A stretch of 64,000 nucleotides of DNA from Actinomadura terrae (lineage in GTDB: Bacteria; Actinomycetota; Actinomycetes; Streptosporangiales; Streptosporangiaceae), in the NCBI RefSeq assembly GCF_022751215.1, contig NZ_JAICDG010000002.1, forward strand, positions 310,001 through 374,000. Direction: 5' to 3'. Shown one piece after another: positions 54,544 to 62,944 of this stretch; positions within the stretch are counted from its first letter, which is position 1; the number at the start of each line of letters is the position of its first letter. The notes under the pieces are model-generated. The model had not been told where the DNA came from. It searched no databases and saw nothing but the letters and a program-made list of their open reading frames with translations. The translations under genes and the position numbers were made by a program.

Positions 54544-54597
54544 AGCGCGGGACGGCGGGCGTGCGGCCTCTCCGGGCCGTTCCCGCCGTCCCGCGCT
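54544..54597. terminator. Long perfect hairpin
   Basis: AGCGCGGGACGGCGGG (54544-54559) pairs perfectly with CCCGCCGTCCCGCGCT (54582-54597) around a 22-base loop. It lies downstream of the small ORF and upstream of the CRISPR array. It may end plus-strand transcription inside the element. Confidence 0.7.
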
Positions 54598-54796
54598 GCC
54601 CCAGGCGAACAGGGAGCCAATCGTAGGAGTGCGAGCGACCGGGTAGGTCTGGGATGCTTCGGGCGTGCCCGCCGTCGGGATCGATCTTGATCGTTTCAGC
54701 GACACGCCGGGGTCTCGCGCACTACCGGAGGCTTGCTGAAATCGCAGTCCATGTACGGCCGCCTGTGCGCCATCCAGCCAGCGGCTTTACCATGGG

Positions 54797-55221
54797 GTCC
54801 TCATCACCCCTGCGAGGGTTCGCAACCCGTACAACGCGACCTCATCGAGCAGGTGCCCAATCACGGGTCCTCATCACCCCTGCGAGGGTTCGCAACTGAC
54901 CATCGACACCGACCGCCCGCACCTCTACTTCGTCCTCATCACCCCTGCGAGGGTTCGCAACAGGGCGTGCGGCCAGGACGGGCAGCGTCCCAGCGGTCCT
55001 CATCACCCCTGCGAGGGTTCGCAACAGCAGGACGACGCGCGACCACGCGCCGGTCGCGAGGTCCTCATCGACTCTGCAAGGGTTCGCAACTTACCGCTGA
55101 ACCAGACGAACGCGTTGCCTTCCAGGTCCTCATCGCCCCTACGAGGGTTCGCAACATCTCGCTGCCAGTGAGTTTGAACAGCGCGCCGTCGGGTCTTCAT
55201 CCGCTCCCGAGGGGGCGCAAC
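54797..55221. CRISPR. Orphan CRISPR array, seven repeats, six spacers
   Basis: Repeats of 30 bases begin GTCCTCATCA and end GGTTCGCAAC. They start at 54797, 54867, 54932, 54996, 55061, 55126 and 55193. The first four are identical. Repeats five and six have three or four changes in the middle, and the seventh is a 29-base, heavily altered copy. Spacers measure 40, 35, 34, 35, 35 and 37 bases and do not resemble each other. Decay at the right end suggests the leader is on the left (before 54797). No cas gene is in the window. The array sits between the two tRNA-Tyr copies. Confidence 0.9.
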
Positions 55222-55355
55222 ACCACGCGGCGGGTGATCCCGAACTCTTCTGCAAGCGTTGGCGCTTGGAGGGTGTTCGCCCGGCGACTGGGCCGAATAC
55301 GGGCGAGAAGCTTGGTTGTTGGCGGGTTTTTGCAGGTCAGGGGAGTTCGGCGGTG

Positions 55356-55410
55356 GGACTGTAAATCCGTCGGCTTAGCCTACGCAGGTTCGAACCCTGC
55401 ACCCGCCACA
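55356..55410 (+). repeat. Exact copy of the tRNA-Tyr 3' end (att site)
   Basis: Fifty-five bases are identical to 53607-53661, from the anticodon stem through the T arm and acceptor to two bases beyond the tRNA. The 5' half of a tRNA is missing, so this is not a gene. It is the second attachment site of an element inserted at tRNA-Tyr, about 1.75 kb from the first. Confidence 0.9.
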
Positions 55411-55650
55411 GCAGCGGAAATAGCCTCTGACCAGCGCAAATGGTTAGAGGCTGTTCGCGTCTCCAAGATCTCTCCGCACGCAGCCGGACGTCGCCAGGCG
55501 TCACCGGATGGCGCTGGTCCCGGAATATGCGCGGAATGACTCCGAGCGCGGTCCCGCAGGTCGTGCCGGGAACGGCGAAGCCCGCGCGAGCCGGAGGCTC
55601 TGGAGGGGGTGCCGGATCGGCCGTCGCATCGTCGATTCGTCTGTGCGTTG
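55411..55650 (-). pseudogene. Second integrase 3' remnant
   Basis: After the duplicated att, the sequence is a diverged copy of what follows the intact tRNA: a hairpin at about 55421-55461 (AGCCTCTGACC with GGTTAGAGGCT), then the tail of an integrase gene on the minus strand reading THRRIDDATADP near 55610-55650, matching THRRIDSALGD of the first remnant. Upstream coding sequence is gone. This suggests two related elements once sat in tandem at this tRNA. Confidence 0.6.
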
Positions 55651-55811
55651 TGGATCCGCGGGGTGCGGTGCGGTCGAGCTGGGTGCTCAGTGTGGTGTGA
55701 GGGCGGCGCTGTCTTGGAGGCTCGCGGCGCGGTGTGTGTCGACGAAAGTCGATGGGGGGTGGGGACTATTGCCCGCTGCCGCGGCGTCGGGCCTTTGAGG
55801 AGGCTTGGCGT

Positions 55812-57371
55812 ATGGGTTTTTCGAGAGCGGTGGTGGTGTGCGTGGTCGTTGCCTTCGCAGCGATGGCGTGTTCACCGGCGGAGGACGAGTCCGCGGGGCT
55901 GGTCGTTGGGACGCAGTATGGGAAGGTGCGTGGATCGGAGTCGGGGGGAGTCGGGCATTTTCAGGGCATTCCCTTCGCTGACCCTCCGGTAGGGAATCGT
56001 CGTTGGGAGGCGCCGATGCCGCCCGGGTCCTGGTCCGGGGTGCGCGACGCCACCGAGCCGGGCAGTGCCTGTCCGCAGGAGCCTACCGAGCAGCCGCGGA
56101 GAGTCGTTGAGGAGGATTGTCTCTACCTCAATGTGACGGCGCCCCGTGGCGGTCGTTCACGGAAGAAGCCTGTGATCGTGTTTCTCTACGGTGGAGGATT
56201 CACTGCGGGGGAGGCGAGCAAGTACAAGGCTGATCGGCTGGTGCGGCAGGGGGACGTGGTCGCGGTCACCGCCAACTATCGTGTCGGCGCCTTCGGGTTT
56301 CTCGGCCTGGCTGGGCTGAGGCATTCGGGCAGTTTTGGCATCCTCGATCAGCAGGCGGCTCTGAGTTGGGTGCGGCGTAACATCGCGGCTTTCGGTGGCG
56401 ATCCGGGTAACGTCACGCTGGCCGGGCAGTCCGCGGGTGGTATCAGTACCTGCATCAACATGGTTTCCCCAGGGGCGGAAAAGCTTTTTGATAAGGCTGT
56501 TATCCATAGCGGCCCCTGTACCAATACGGGAAATGGTTTGCTGGCGCCGGTGGGCGAGGTTGAGAAGGAAGGTGAGAAGGTCGAGCGGAAGCTGGGATGT
56601 TCCAGTGTCGCCTGTATGCGCTCGAAGTCCGCCGCCGACGTGCTGGACGCTGTGGCGAAGAGCCACGCGGCGGTGGGGCGGGTGGCCTACGGAACGTCCG
56701 TGCTGCCGATCGATCCCTACAAGGCCGTTCGGGCTGGTCGGATCCGAAGGATGCCAGTGCTCGTGGGGTCGACACGGGACGACGGTACGCTCGCGGCGTC
56801 CGGGCTTCTCCCGCTCATCGGCGGTGTGACTCCCCAGTCGTGGCCGGACGTCCTCAAGGGGCTGTTGTTCTCGCCCAGTGATATTCGGCAGGTCACCAGG
56901 CGGTATCCCGTTCGTACGAAGGAGGAGGGGGCGGGTCGGTTCACGGCCGTGCAGACGGATTGGGGCTTCAGTTGTCCGGCGGCGTTCATGCGGGAGAATC
57001 TCGCAGCACGGATGCCTGTCTACGGGTTTGAGTTCGCTGACCGGAAAGCGCCGGTATTGCCGGGGCTTGGAGAGGGCATGCCGTCGTTGTCTTTGGGTGC
57101 GTATCACTCGTCCGACCTGATCTATCTGTTCGACATGCCTGTGAGGCTGCGACCGGAGCAAGATGTTTTGTCTCAGGAAATGATCGGGTATTGGACGGGG
57201 TTCATGTACCACGGTAATCCCAACCGTCCTGGGCTGCCGGTGTGGCCTTCGGCGACGCAAGGGAAGAGGTCTCCTGTGCTGTCGCTCGCGCCGGGAAGGG
57301 GAGGGAGCAGGGCGGTCGACGTGAGTAGTGACCACAACTGCGGGCTGTGGAACCGTCTCGGCCGCCCCTGA
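55812..57371 (+). CDS. Type B carboxylesterase, exported
   Basis: A 519-residue alpha/beta hydrolase of the carboxylesterase type B family. The N-terminal stretch VVVCVVVAFAAMACSPAED is a signal with a lipoprotein-like but non-canonical AMAC box. VRGSESGGVGHFQGIPFADPP and EDCLYLNV are family signatures, GQSAGG holds the nucleophile serine, and GAYHSSDLIYLF the histidine. FLYGGGF forms the oxyanion hole. ATG 55812 follows GAGGAGG. Codon use is less extreme than in the nuo genes. It lies just outside the att duplication and may be part of transferred DNA. Confidence 0.88.
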   Translation: MGFSRAVVVCVVVAFAAMACSPAEDESAGLVVGTQYGKVRGSESGGVGHFQGIPFADPPVGNRRWEAPMPPGSWSGVRDATEPGSACPQEPTEQPRRVVEEDCLYLNVTAPRGGRSRKKPVIVFLYGGGFTAGEASKYKADRLVRQGDVVAVTANYRVGAFGFLGLAGLRHSGSFGILDQQAALSWVRRNIAAFGGDPGNVTLAGQSAGGISTCINMVSPGAEKLFDKAVIHSGPCTNTGNGLLAPVGEVEKEGEKVERKLGCSSVACMRSKSAADVLDAVAKSHAAVGRVAYGTSVLPIDPYKAVRAGRIRRMPVLVGSTRDDGTLAASGLLPLIGGVTPQSWPDVLKGLLFSPSDIRQVTRRYPVRTKEEGAGRFTAVQTDWGFSCPAAFMRENLAARMPVYGFEFADRKAPVLPGLGEGMPSLSLGAYHSSDLIYLFDMPVRLRPEQDVLSQEMIGYWTGFMYHGNPNRPGLPVWPSATQGKRSPVLSLAPGRGGSRAVDVSSDHNCGLWNRLGRP

Positions 57372-57450
57372 CGGGACGTAGACCAAAGTCGATGGCAGGC
57401 GGGAACCAATGCCCGCTGGCCTACTGCGGACGCTCCGCCAAGGTGAAGAC

Positions 57451-57879
57451 ATGAACCGGACACCGCACGACCGAACCGCGGCGGAGCCACTCGCCCGCGC
57501 CTCCTATATCGGCTCCACGACCGAAGAGCTGGCTCGCAAGAGGCGCGGCGACCGGATCGCGGCCGGTGTGGACCAGAAGACGCTCTTCCCGAGACGCGGA
57601 GTGGTCACGCTGCGCTCCGAGCAGCTCGTGCTCGAAGGCTGGCACGATGGGAGAGATCTTGTACTGCGGCGCGCGGACATCACGTCCATCGCGAACGAAT
57701 TCACCGAACTCTACGGGCGCTTTCTGGGTGGACTTCTCAACGCGGGTAAGCCGCTCATCCTTGGCACCACGGTCGTCGGTGAGATCTATCTCATGATCGA
57801 CCACAAGTCGTTCCTGGAGACCACCAGCAACCGCAAGTGGGCGAAGCTCCTCAACACATGGCTGCATTCCGCCGATTGA
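57451..57879 (+). CDS. Conserved-looking cytoplasmic protein, function unknown
   Basis: A 142-residue protein without signal or helices. The middle has an alternating beta pattern (RGVVTLRSEQLVLEGW, RDLVLRRADITSI) then KPLILGTTVVGEIYLMIDHKSFLETTSNRKWAKLLNTWL, which suggests a PH/GRAM-like small domain, but I do not recognise it with confidence. ATG 57451 follows AAGGTGA. It precedes the two-component genes by 26 bases and may be cotranscribed with them. Confidence 0.65.
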   Translation: MNRTPHDRTAAEPLARASYIGSTTEELARKRRGDRIAAGVDQKTLFPRRGVVTLRSEQLVLEGWHDGRDLVLRRADITSIANEFTELYGRFLGGLLNAGKPLILGTTVVGEIYLMIDHKSFLETTSNRKWAKLLNTWLHSAD

Positions 57880-57905
57880 TCCGCTGCTGGCGGCGGTGGT
57901 TCCGG

Positions 57906-59159
57906 ATGGTGTCGAATGAGGTCATGACCGCATCCGCTCCTTGGCCGCTGTTGCCCGGTGCGCTGCGCGCGGAAACCGACCCCGACCCCGAGTCCGGCAC
58001 GGGCCCTCGGCGTTCGGCACGCGACATCGCCGTGGACGCGGGCGCGGTCGCCATCGCCCTGCTGGTGGGCGGCCTCGCCTCGTGGCCGCGTATCGCCGCA
58101 GGTCCCGGTGGGCTGGAGGCGGTCGCTCTGGTCGGCGGCGGCGGCTGCTGTCTCGTCCTGCCGTTGAGGCGGCGGTTCCCGGTGGCCTTGGCAGCCGTGG
58201 CGGGCGCCGTCTCCGCCGTTTCACCGGCCGCTGGCGGGGCGGCGTTCATCGGCCTGTTCTCCGTGGCGGTTCACCGGCGGATGCGGGACGCCGGCTGGAT
58301 CGCCGCCCTCGGTGTGGCGACCGGCCTGGTCAGTTCGTGGGCGACGCCCGTGCACCACGTGCCGTATGTCGCGAGCGCCGTGATCGCCGTTCTGGGGACC
58401 GTGGCCGCCCTCGGCTGGGGCCGGCTGGTACGGGCCCGGAGGCAGTTGCTCGTCTCCTTCGCCGAACGCGCACGGCGTGCCGAGGCCGACTTGCTGGCGC
58501 AGGTCAGAGAGGCGCGGCGGCTGGAGCGGACCCGGCTGGCCCGCGAGATGCACGACGTGCTCGCCCACCGCATTTCGCTGATCAGCCTGCACGCCGGTGC
58601 GCTGGAGTTCAGACCCGACGCGCCCACGGAGGAGATCGCCCGTGCGGCCGGAGTCATCCGCAGTGGTACGCATCAGATGTCGGACGACCTCCGCGAGATC
58701 ATCGGCCTGTTGCGGGAGGACTCCGGCGACGATACGGGGACGGATCGGGCGGCGCTCGCGGGACTGCCGGAGCTGGCGGAGGAGTTCTGCAGGACGGGTA
58801 CGGAGGTCACGCTGATCAGGGATGTCGGCGACCTGGCGACGGTCCCGGTGATGACCGCCCGTACCGCCTACCGGATCGTCCAGGAAGGGCTGACCAACGC
58901 CGCCAAACACGCGCCGGGAGCTCCCGTCACCGCGACGGTGCGGGGGGCGCCGGGTGACGGGCTCGCCGTTGAGGTCCGCCAGCCGCTGTCACCGAAGCGG
59001 CAGGAGGCCGCGATCGTCCCGCCCGGCTCCGGGGTCGGGCTGGTCGGCCTCGCCGAACGAGCCCTGCTGGCAGGCGGCACCCTGGACCACGGACCGACCG
59101 CCGGCGTGTCGGACGGGGGAGAGTACCTCTTGCGGGCATGGCTACCTTGGGAAGCGTGA
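57906..59159 (+). CDS. NarL-type sensor histidine kinase
   Basis: A HisKA_3-type kinase of about 417 residues. Four to five hydrophobic segments fill residues 30-180. The phosphorylation site is in RLAREMHDVLAHRISLISLHAGAL, the N box in EGLTNAAKHAPG, and the G box in GVGLVGLAERALLAGG. The input is not readable. The start is uncertain: ATG 57906 is used, ATG 57924 is the alternative. The response-regulator gene follows with a TGATG overlap. Confidence 0.88.
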   Translation: MVSNEVMTASAPWPLLPGALRAETDPDPESGTGPRRSARDIAVDAGAVAIALLVGGLASWPRIAAGPGGLEAVALVGGGGCCLVLPLRRRFPVALAAVAGAVSAVSPAAGGAAFIGLFSVAVHRRMRDAGWIAALGVATGLVSSWATPVHHVPYVASAVIAVLGTVAALGWGRLVRARRQLLVSFAERARRAEADLLAQVREARRLERTRLAREMHDVLAHRISLISLHAGALEFRPDAPTEEIARAAGVIRSGTHQMSDDLREIIGLLREDSGDDTGTDRAALAGLPELAEEFCRTGTEVTLIRDVGDLATVPVMTARTAYRIVQEGLTNAAKHAPGAPVTATVRGAPGDGLAVEVRQPLSPKRQEAAIVPPGSGVGLVGLAERALLAGGTLDHGPTAGVSDGGEYLLRAWLPWEA

Positions 59160-59851
59160 TGGACACGGTGCACACTGCGGAAACGGCTGCTCGGACCGAG
59201 GGCGCGGCGCCCGTGCGGGTCCTCCTCGTCGACGACGAGTGGCTGGTTCGTGCCGGACTGCGGACCATGCTCACCGGCGCGGAGGGCATCGAGGTCGTCG
59301 GGGAGGCGGCTGACGGGACCCTCGTCCGGGAGCAGGCGCGGGAGACCGGAGCCGACGTCGTCCTCATGGACATCCGCATGCCCCGCACCGACGGGCTGAC
59401 CGCGACCCGGCAGGTCCGTGCCGGGGACGACCCGCCCGAAGTCATCGTGCTGACGACTTTCGACCAGGACGACCTCGTCCTGAACGCCCTGCGCGGAGGC
59501 GCCGCGGGCTTCCTGCTGAAGACCACGCCTCCGGGACGGATCGTCGAGGCGATCAGGGCCGTGGCCGCGGGCGAGCCGGCCTTCTCGCCGAGAATCGTGC
59601 GCACGCTCGTCAACCACGTCACCGACGACAGGCACCAGCGGCGCCTCGCCGCCCTGCGCCGACTCGACCAGCTCACTCCCACCGAGCGCCAGATGGCCGA
59701 CGCGGTCGCGCTGGGACTGTCGAACGCGCAGATCGCGGAGCGGCTTGTGGTCAGCGTCGCAACCGTCAAGTCCTATGTCTCACGGCTGTTGGCCAAGCTC
59801 GACCTGGAGAACCGCGTCCAGATCGCGCTTCTCGTGCACGACGCCGAATGA
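59159..59851 (+). CDS. NarL/FixJ response regulator
   Basis: A 230-residue response regulator. The receiver has RVLLVDDEWLVRAGL, phosphoaspartate in VVLMDIRMPRTDG, and the lysine in GFLLKTTPP. The C-terminal LuxR-type HTH is LTPTERQMADAVALGLSNAQIAERLVVSVATVKSYVSRLLAKL. ATG 59159 overlaps the kinase stop, and it is the partner of that kinase. No target gene is evident; the esterase nearby is one candidate. Confidence 0.92.
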   Translation: MDTVHTAETAARTEGAAPVRVLLVDDEWLVRAGLRTMLTGAEGIEVVGEAADGTLVREQARETGADVVLMDIRMPRTDGLTATRQVRAGDDPPEVIVLTTFDQDDLVLNALRGGAAGFLLKTTPPGRIVEAIRAVAAGEPAFSPRIVRTLVNHVTDDRHQRRLAALRRLDQLTPTERQMADAVALGLSNAQIAERLVVSVATVKSYVSRLLAKLDLENRVQIALLVHDAE

Positions 59852-60317
59852 GTTGGGTGACTGCGAACCTGGGAGGAATCCCGGGACGGGGAGATCCCGT
59901 GTGGACTCGATGCGGCCGTGCCACATGTGGGGGCCTTCAGGGGCGGCCGTTTCGTTGGCTTGGGGGCGGAGGGCTGAGGGCGGAAGCGAGGAACTGGTCG
60001 CGGCCTCGGGCGTCGCGGAACTCTGTGACGCCGTCGGTGTATTTCGAAGCGTGGTTGAGGGGATAGAGAGGCCCAGGGGAACCGCCGTTGTGGCCGCCGT
60101 CGTCGAAGGGCCTGCGGGAGGCGCGCTGGTCTGTTCGGCAGTGCTGGTTGAGCTGTTTCTCCGGCGCATGTGCGGGCCACCGGACCTGTGGTGGTCAGGG
60201 TGTCTGCTTGCGGATTCGTCCTGAGGGGCGCTGGACACGTCCGGGCAGGGACGTCAGCCATGGTGTCCGCCGGTGCGGGCTCGCGGCAATGGACGACAGC
60301 GCTTTGAAAACTCCCTG
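59852..60317. other. Intergenic region without a supported gene
   Basis: About 465 bases between the response regulator and the convergent HspR-like gene. Several open frames exist on both strands but none has a ribosome site or protein-like composition. It may contain gene debris. Confidence 0.4.
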
Positions 60318-60677
60318 TTATGGGGACTGGTCGGACGGTGCTGCCTCGCTGTCGGTGGCGGGCCGGCAAGCAGTGTGGGCGGCGAGCCGGTGGGCGAGTT
60401 CGTCGCGTTCGCGAGTGATCTCTCGGAGCTCAAGCTGGAGTTCGAAGATGCGCCGGATGGCGGGCAGGCTCATACCCCGGTCCATCATGGAGACGACCTC
60501 CTGGATGCGGCCGATCTCGGCGCGGCTGTAGCGGCGCTGTCCGCCGGTCGAGCGCTGTGGTGAGACGACCTGCTGGGCGTCGATGCGTCGCAGGAATGCC
60601 TGCCGTACCTGCAACATGTCGGCGACCTGTCCGACGGTGAACAGGGCGGCGTACTCGTCGTCCATAGAAAGCTTCAC
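60318..60677 (-). CDS. HspR-like MerR family regulator
   Basis: A 119-residue MerR-type protein. FTVGQVADMLQVRQAFLRRIDAQQVVSPQRSTGGQRRYSRAEIGRIQEVVSMMDRGMSLPAIRRIFELQ is the winged-helix and follow-on helix; the tail from residue 80 is a short coiled coil. It resembles HspR, the heat-shock repressor of actinobacteria, and lies downstream of hsp20. GTG 60677 is chosen because AAAGGAGG lies seven bases upstream; ATG 60665 is also possible. Confidence 0.85.
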   Translation of the reverse strand: MKLSMDDEYAALFTVGQVADMLQVRQAFLRRIDAQQVVSPQRSTGGQRRYSRAEIGRIQEVVSMMDRGMSLPAIRRIFELQLELREITRERDELAHRLAAHTACRPATDSEAAPSDQSP

Positions 60678-60846
60678 CAGCCGTCCTCCTTTCTTGTGGT
60701 CACCGGCTCCCGTGCAGGGCCCGGAGGTAGGAAACCGGGCTGGACGGTCGGGGCTCGCGGCTTGGGAAGGACAGCGGCCCCGCCCCCGGTGCGGCGGTGT
60801 GGTGTGACCCTGGGTACCGCTCGCGTTGGGGCGGGGCCGCGTCGGC

Positions 60847-60905
60847 CGGGCCGTCACCGGATTCTCCGAACCGACGCCCTTGGGGTGCCGCCGGTGACGG
60901 GCCCG
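60847..60905 (-). terminator. Hairpin between hsp20 and the HspR-like gene
   Basis: CGGGCCGTCACCGG (60847-60860) pairs with CCGGTGACGGGCCCG (60891-60905) apart from one bulged G. It lies between the hsp20 stop and the start of the regulator gene, and could reduce read-through so that the regulator is less expressed than the chaperone. Confidence 0.65.
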
Positions 60906-60938
60906 TCGCTGTGATGGCCGACCGTTGCCGGGCCGATG

Positions 60939-61382
60939 TCAGTTGCGGAGAGCCTTCTGGCCACCGGCCTGGACCGCGATCTTGCGGGGCTTGGCCTGCT
61001 CGAGGACCGGGATGCGGACGGCCAGGACGCCGTTGTTGTAGGCGGCCTCGATCGCCTCGGCGTCCAGGTGCTCCGACAGGTACACGCGACGGGTGAAGGT
61101 GCCCATCGTGCGCTCGCGGACGAAGACGCGGTCGTTCTCGCCGAACTCCTCCTCGCGCCGCGCGCTGACGGTCAGCACGCCGCGGTCCACGGTGACCTCG
61201 ATGGAGTCGGGGTCGATCCCGGGCAGGTCGAACCGCAGGACGACGTCGTCGGCGCGGCGGATCCCGTCCACCGGCATGGTGCCCGCGCTTTCGCTACGGC
61301 CGCTCAGACCGACCTGCCGGATCGCCCGGTCGAACTGACGCTCGAACTCCTGCACGAACGGGTCGATCGACGTCAGCAGCAT
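60939..61382 (-). CDS. Hsp20 small heat-shock protein
   Basis: A 147-residue alpha-crystallin protein. DVVLRFDLPGIDPDSIEVTVDRGVLTVSARRE opens the alpha-crystallin domain; GTFTRRVYLSEHLDAEAIEAAYNNGVLAVRIPVLE closes it with the A-x-x-x-n-G-V-L motif. The C-terminal I-x-I-like element is RIPV. ATG 61382 follows GGAGGTG. Its promoter carries a HAIR-like palindrome, so control by the HspR-like protein encoded downstream is likely. Confidence 0.93.
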   Translation of the reverse strand: MLLTSIDPFVQEFERQFDRAIRQVGLSGRSESAGTMPVDGIRRADDVVLRFDLPGIDPDSIEVTVDRGVLTVSARREEEFGENDRVFVRERTMGTFTRRVYLSEHLDAEAIEAAYNNGVLAVRIPVLEQAKPRKIAVQAGGQKALRN

Positions 61383-61461
61383 CTCTCGCTCACCTCCGAA
61401 GATCTCCCGGGGCCTCCAACCCCGGGACTGTGTCTCTACAGAGAGGAAATCTACAACTGAA

Positions 61462-61493
61462 ACTATAGGTAGCTTGCGAGGGGAGTTGTCAAG
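61462..61493 (-). promoter_or_regulatory. hsp20 promoter with HAIR-like element
   Basis: On the minus strand TTGACA (61492-61487) is followed by a 19-base spacer and TATAGT (61467-61462). A CTTG-N13-CAAG inverted repeat at 61473-61493 has the exact arm spacing of the HAIR element (CTTGAGT-N7-ACTCAAG), though the inner three bases of each arm differ. A 19-base spacer is also the hallmark of MerR-family controlled promoters. Confidence 0.6.
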
Positions 61494-61672
61494 CCCTGCA
61501 GCGGCAGTTGGGTGGCTCCAGCTGCCCCTCGGAGGTCAACTCGTGCTGTCTTTGCAGGTCAGGATGCCAGGGGCGGGTTGGCTGGAAGGGGAGGTCGCGC
61601 CTGAACGAGCCGGTGTAACGGGCGACCGCCCATACTTCGCTGGGCTTAGCTGAGAACCTTGCGGCAGTCGGC

Positions 61673-61702
61673 TTGACAAGTATCTGCGGCTCTAGGTATA
61701 GA
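61673..61702 (+). promoter_or_regulatory. Sigma-70-like promoter
   Basis: TTGACA (61673-61678) and TATAGA (61697-61702) are separated by 18 bases, 58 bases before the ATG at 61761. It is one of the best -35/-10 pairs in the window and is read away from hsp20. Confidence 0.6.
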
Positions 61703-61760
61703 AAATGTGTATCGGTCGTTGACCTGGTGACGCTGGCTGAGGTTTCCGGGAGTGATCGAC

Positions 61761-62105
61761 ATGCAGACGATGGCCCCGACACGGGTGCCGCGGCGGGTAG
61801 ACCGCGAGTTCGCAGAGCTGATCTGCGCCGACGACCAGTGGCTGCGCGAGGAGTTCGACGCCCTGATCGCGGCAAGCTATGGCGCGCCACCCGCCCGGCT
61901 CGGACCGCCCGCGCCTCCGTCCACACCGCCCACCGGGCGACCGTGGCCATATGACGTGCCGGAGGCCCCTGGCCGCCGCGCGGTCAGGAGGCGGGCCGCT
62001 GGCGGCGGCAAGATCCCGCGTCAGCGCTCACCTCCGCCACGACGATGTGGCTCCGGTGCTCTAGCCGCAGCCTGGAGGTCGGCTTTCGTGACGGCCCGGC
62101 CATGA
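61761..62105 (+). CDS. Small protein, function unknown
   Basis: A frame of 114 residues. The first 65 look protein-like: PRRVDREFAELICADDQWLREEFDALIAASYG then a proline-rich stretch PPAPPSTPPTGRPWP. The last part, rich in Arg and Ala (RRRAAGGGKIP...), may be out of the original frame after an indel, so the true protein may be shorter. ATG 61761 has GGGAG eight bases upstream and lies 58 bases behind a strong promoter. Confidence 0.6.
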   Translation: MQTMAPTRVPRRVDREFAELICADDQWLREEFDALIAASYGAPPARLGPPAPPSTPPTGRPWPYDVPEAPGRRAVRRRAAGGGKIPRQRSPPPRRCGSGALAAAWRSAFVTARP

Positions 62106-62686
62106 CGCACCTGACGGCGGAGCAACCAGATGACGAGGCGGCACGTCCCGCGTCCCGAAGTGCAGAACGTCGGGGCGTGCGGCTTCCAGAACACTCATAT
62201 CCAGTGCAGCACGTCACGACGAAAGGAGGAGGCGGCAAACCAGCTAAGAGAGTCTCGCTCAGTCTCAGTGCATCAGCCAGGTCGGCGCGTGCTCTCCCTC
62301 AGCACTCGCCGACCTGGCGGCTGCTGTACCTCTGGCGCATCCGAGATCCAACCCGATTGAGCCACCTTCTCCGGTGAAGGACGGCAATCGGCGTGGTGAT
62401 CGGCTCCAATGCTGCGCAAAACCGCGGACTGCCGTCGGCTACGTCCACATCCAGGCCTCCAACTCCCTCACCTGGCATTGCTCTGCCGTCGTCCTGCACG
62501 ACTTGGTCGCCGCTTACGACCTTGGTGGACCCCAATAGGGCCAAGTGGCTGTTGGGAACTGCCGGCGGTCACCGACTGTGTACGCACCGGCTAGCTGTAT
62601 GCCGACAACCGGATGCCCCCGAGGGTTCCCGGATGGCGCGCAACCGTCGGTAGGTTCGCAACTCCCAATCGCGACAGCGGAGTGTC
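62106..62686. other. Intergenic region without a supported gene
   Basis: About 580 bases of mixed composition, less GC-biased than the left part of the window. No open frame has both a ribosome site and protein-like composition. Probably debris of transferred DNA. Confidence 0.4.
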
Positions 62687-62944
62687 ATGCGGGTCGAGGA
62701 GGCACAGGCGCAGTTGCTCACGTGCCTGGACTCCCTGCTGTACGAGTACGGCACCTTCTCTTTTGGAGGGCCCCGACGCTTCAGCCTGAGCTTCTGCCGT
62801 CAGTTCGACGTCGATGAGGACGGCGCACAGGCTCGTTGTGAGCTCGAATACGAGCCGACCCCTGTGCTTGAGGGCCTTGGTGCACACAACCAGTGGTGGT
62901 CCGGTGCGGAGGGCGAGCCGTCGCTTCAGGAGCGTTCTTGCTGA
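62687..62944 (+). CDS. Small acidic protein, possibly immunity-like
   Basis: An 85-residue protein with a helix VEEAQAQLLTCLDSLLYEYGTF, then FGGPRRFSLSFCRQFDVDEDGAQARCELEYEPT. Its acidic nature and small size recall immunity proteins, but I do not recognise the family. ATG 62687 follows CGGAG. It ends in a TGATG overlap with the CPCC-domain frame, an operon-like arrangement. Confidence 0.5.
   Translation: MRVEEAQAQLLTCLDSLLYEYGTFSFGGPRRFSLSFCRQFDVDEDGAQARCELEYEPTPVLEGLGAHNQWWSGAEGEPSLQERSC

Noticed and set aside
55356-55410. A second tRNA-Tyr gene
   Set aside because: Only the 3' part is present; the acceptor 5' arm and D arm are missing, so it cannot fold as a tRNA. It is an att copy.
54397-55539. 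Open frames translated through the CRISPR array (repeated S-S-P-L-R-G-F-A)
   Set aside because: The periodic protein is the translation of the repeats themselves, not a gene.
62610-62670. CRISPR-like text GAGGGTT...CGCGCAAC...GGTTCGCAAC
   Set aside because: It shares short words with the repeat at 54797 but no full repeat and no regular spacing; likely chance or an untraceable relic.
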